This document shows, one piece after another, positions 6,057 through 6,378 of a stretch of DNA of 6,378 nt. The position numbers and the translations under genes were made by a program. The notes below the pieces were generated by a model that saw only the letters and a program-made list of their open reading frames with translations, did no database searches and was not told the DNA's origin. The stretch comes from Actinomycetota bacterium (GTDB taxonomy: Bacteria; Actinomycetota; Actinomycetes; Nanopelagicales; Nanopelagicaceae), in assembly GCA_947463335.1 (NCBI GenBank), contig CANHRF010000061.1, positions 1 through 6,378 of the forward strand, written 5' to 3'. Each line of letters starts with the position of its first letter. Positions within the stretch are counted from its first letter, which is position 1.

Positions 6057-6378
6057 GTGCTTGCGTTAGTTCGTTTCAGCGCTGAAGTCGAAGGCGAAGG
6101 CTATGTCCCGCCTAGCGCTAAGGACTTCGTTCTTCCTCCAATTTTCGAAAGTATTCCGTGGTTTACAAAACCAATCCTCTTAGTTTTTCTCTCAGTAATA
6201 ATTATTTCAGTTTTCTTCATTATCTCCTCACGTAAAGCTGCGACAGTGCCTTCGAAGATGCAGTTTGCTGGAGAAAGCGTCTACGGATTCATCCGTGATG
6301 GTCTAGCTAAAGATGTTCTCGGCCCAGAATTCATGCGCTTTGTTCCTTACCTCTTTACCTTGTTTACTTTTGTCTTGG
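6057..6378 (+). CDS. atpB: F0F1 ATP synthase subunit a, N-terminal part (cut by window end)
   Basis: Subunit a forms the half-channels that carry protons to and from the c-ring in the membrane F0 sector of ATP synthase. Only the first 107 codons are visible; the frame is open to the window end with no stop. After a polar N-terminus of about 33 residues comes FVLPPIF (24-30), then a first membrane helix at about 38-57 (PILLVFLSVIIISVFFIISS). The segment VPSKMQFAGESVYGFIRDGLAKDVLG (64-89) matches the conserved loop of actinobacterial subunit a, and a second helix begins at FVPYLFTLFTFVL. The catalytic arginine helix lies outside the window. The start is GTG at 6057, backed by GGAG and by an in-frame upstream stop. 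The rest of the atp operon is expected downstream. Confidence 0.93.
   Translation, partial: MLALVRFSAEVEGEGYVPPSAKDFVLPPIFESIPWFTKPILLVFLSVIIISVFFIISSRKAATVPSKMQFAGESVYGFIRDGLAKDVLGPEFMRFVPYLFTLFTFVL

Noticed and set aside
5887..6069. Plus-strand 60-codon frame bridging the end of atpZ and the start of atpB
   Set aside because: It overlaps atpZ in another frame and runs past the atpB start, and its product has no family features. The GGAG and GTG at 6048-6059 explain the region better.

Overview
The window is a compact, all-plus-strand stretch of core housekeeping genes. Gene order and protein signatures point to an actinobacterium (Actinomycetota). The order rpmE-prfA-prmC-Sua5 family-glyA-wecA-small membrane proteins-atpB resembles, from memory, the layout in Streptomyces. 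Mycobacteria keep the same block without glyA. The base composition looks like roughly 45-50% G+C (estimated from a few lines, not computed). Together with very tight gene packing this suggests a low-GC, streamlined lineage such as the freshwater Nanopelagicales (acI: Planktophila/Nanopelagicus-like). That placement is inference; the actinobacterial assignment is firmer.

Layout. Positions 1-216 encode ribosomal protein L31 with a four-cysteine zinc site, followed by a strong bipartite intrinsic terminator (222-273). Positions 314-2924 hold prfA (release factor RF1), prmC (the methyltransferase that modifies the RF1 GGQ glutamine) and a Sua5/YrdC-family protein. The last of these sits directly on the prmC stop codon. 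Positions 2942-4207 encode glyA (serine hydroxymethyltransferase). Positions 4220-5323 encode a WecA/Rfe-type polyprenyl-phosphate sugar-1-phosphate transferase. It overlaps by 8 bases a four-helix AtpI-like membrane protein (5316-5747), which is followed without a gap by a two-helix AtpZ-like protein (5748-5951). After a 105-base spacer with nested hairpin potential comes the start of atpB, F0 subunit a (6057 onward, cut by the window end).

Functional logic. The first half is translation: ribosome, termination, modification of the termination factor and a t6A-type tRNA modification homologue. The middle supplies one-carbon units and starts envelope polymer synthesis. The end opens the ATP synthase operon with two accessory membrane proteins before subunit a. 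Spacers from prfA onward are 0-22 bases or overlaps until the atpZ-atpB gap, so one long transcript is plausible. No stretch over 300 bases lacks a gene.

I see no mobile element, CRISPR array, tRNA, defence gene or obviously foreign DNA. The points worth a second look are the Sua5/YrdC homologue that has lost most of the family's substrate-binding signature, the structured spacer before atpB, the presence of both an AtpI-like and an AtpZ-like gene, and a marked excess of the palindrome CGATCG.
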